NCBI GenBank assembly: GCA_037783545.1
Contig: JBBELK010000992.1
Location: 1,054,001 to 1,118,000, forward strand
DNA: 64,000 nt
Direction of reading: 5' to 3'
DNA from: Henricia sp. BOLD:AAB3569
Taxonomy: Eukaryota; Echinodermata; Asteroidea; Spinulosida; Echinasteridae
The translations under genes and the position numbers were made by a program. Position 1 is the first letter of the stretch. Every line of letters begins with the position of its first letter. Below are positions 63,749 to 64,000 of this stretch, one piece after another. The notes beneath the pieces are model-generated. The model had not been told where the DNA came from and ran no database searches. It saw only the letters and a list, made by a program, of their open reading frames with translations.

Positions 63749-64000
63749 CTGGAATGAGAGAAATATACACAGAAACATGCAAGTATCTCAAAAATATATA
63801 AAATATACAAAATTAGCTGTATAGTGATGTCCCCTAACTTGGCACACTTCGACAACTCACTGCAAATCCATTCATATTGCAGCAAAATCCATCAGCATAT
63901 GAGGTTCAGGTTTTTTAAGCTTAATCCATAATTATATCCCTTCCAGAAAAACAGCCATTGACTTATTTTGGTACAAATGATACAAATAATGGAAAAACTG

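Overview
This is a 64 kb stretch of an animal nuclear genome. It is intron-rich, AT-rich between genes and packed with short DNA-transposon relics and tRNA-derived SINEs. The one gene I can support encodes a C-type lectin/discoidin protein. The style (lectin-type exon shuffling, SINE and MITE families, a LINE tail typical of marine invertebrates) suggests a marine invertebrate deuterostome, most likely an echinoderm. That assignment is inference from style, not from a diagnostic marker.

A single minus-strand gene fills the whole window. Its 5' end lies beyond the right edge and its 3' end beyond the left edge. I could build 38 exons joined by 37 GT-AG introns, and every junction keeps the reading frame. 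From N- to C-terminus the order is: discoidin-like (F5/8C-like) domain 1; C-type lectin domains (CTLD) 1-4; a Pro/Lys linker; discoidin-like domains 2 and 3; a linker; discoidin-like domain 4; CTLD 5-9; and finally one enormous exon (1-3741, still open at the edge) of 37 perfect-length 99-bp tandem repeats. The repeats encode a 33-residue Lys/Arg/Ser unit. About 3,110 residues are encoded in the window. Each CTLD uses three exons (intron phases 1, 2, 1) and each discoidin-like domain two (phase 0 inside, phase 1 outside), so every module is a symmetrical 1-1 cassette that can be duplicated or shuffled without breaking frame.

The likely product is a large multivalent glycan- or matrix-binding protein with a polycationic tail of about +16 per repeat. 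Possible settings are extracellular matrix, mucus or adhesive, egg coat, immune agglutinin or biomineral matrix. Its actual role cannot be read from the sequence. Only CTLD4 keeps a QPD-type sugar-binding triplet, so many of the lectin domains may be structural or bind non-classical ligands.

The introns hold no second gene that I can support. They carry at least a dozen families of terminal-inverted-repeat elements, several present in two to five copies and some nested inside others. They also hold fold-back elements, two near-perfect short hairpins, tRNA-derived SINEs, one decayed LINE 3' fragment and some minisatellites. Exon coordinates are most secure; outer edges of repeats are approximate to a few bases unless a target-site duplication is stated.
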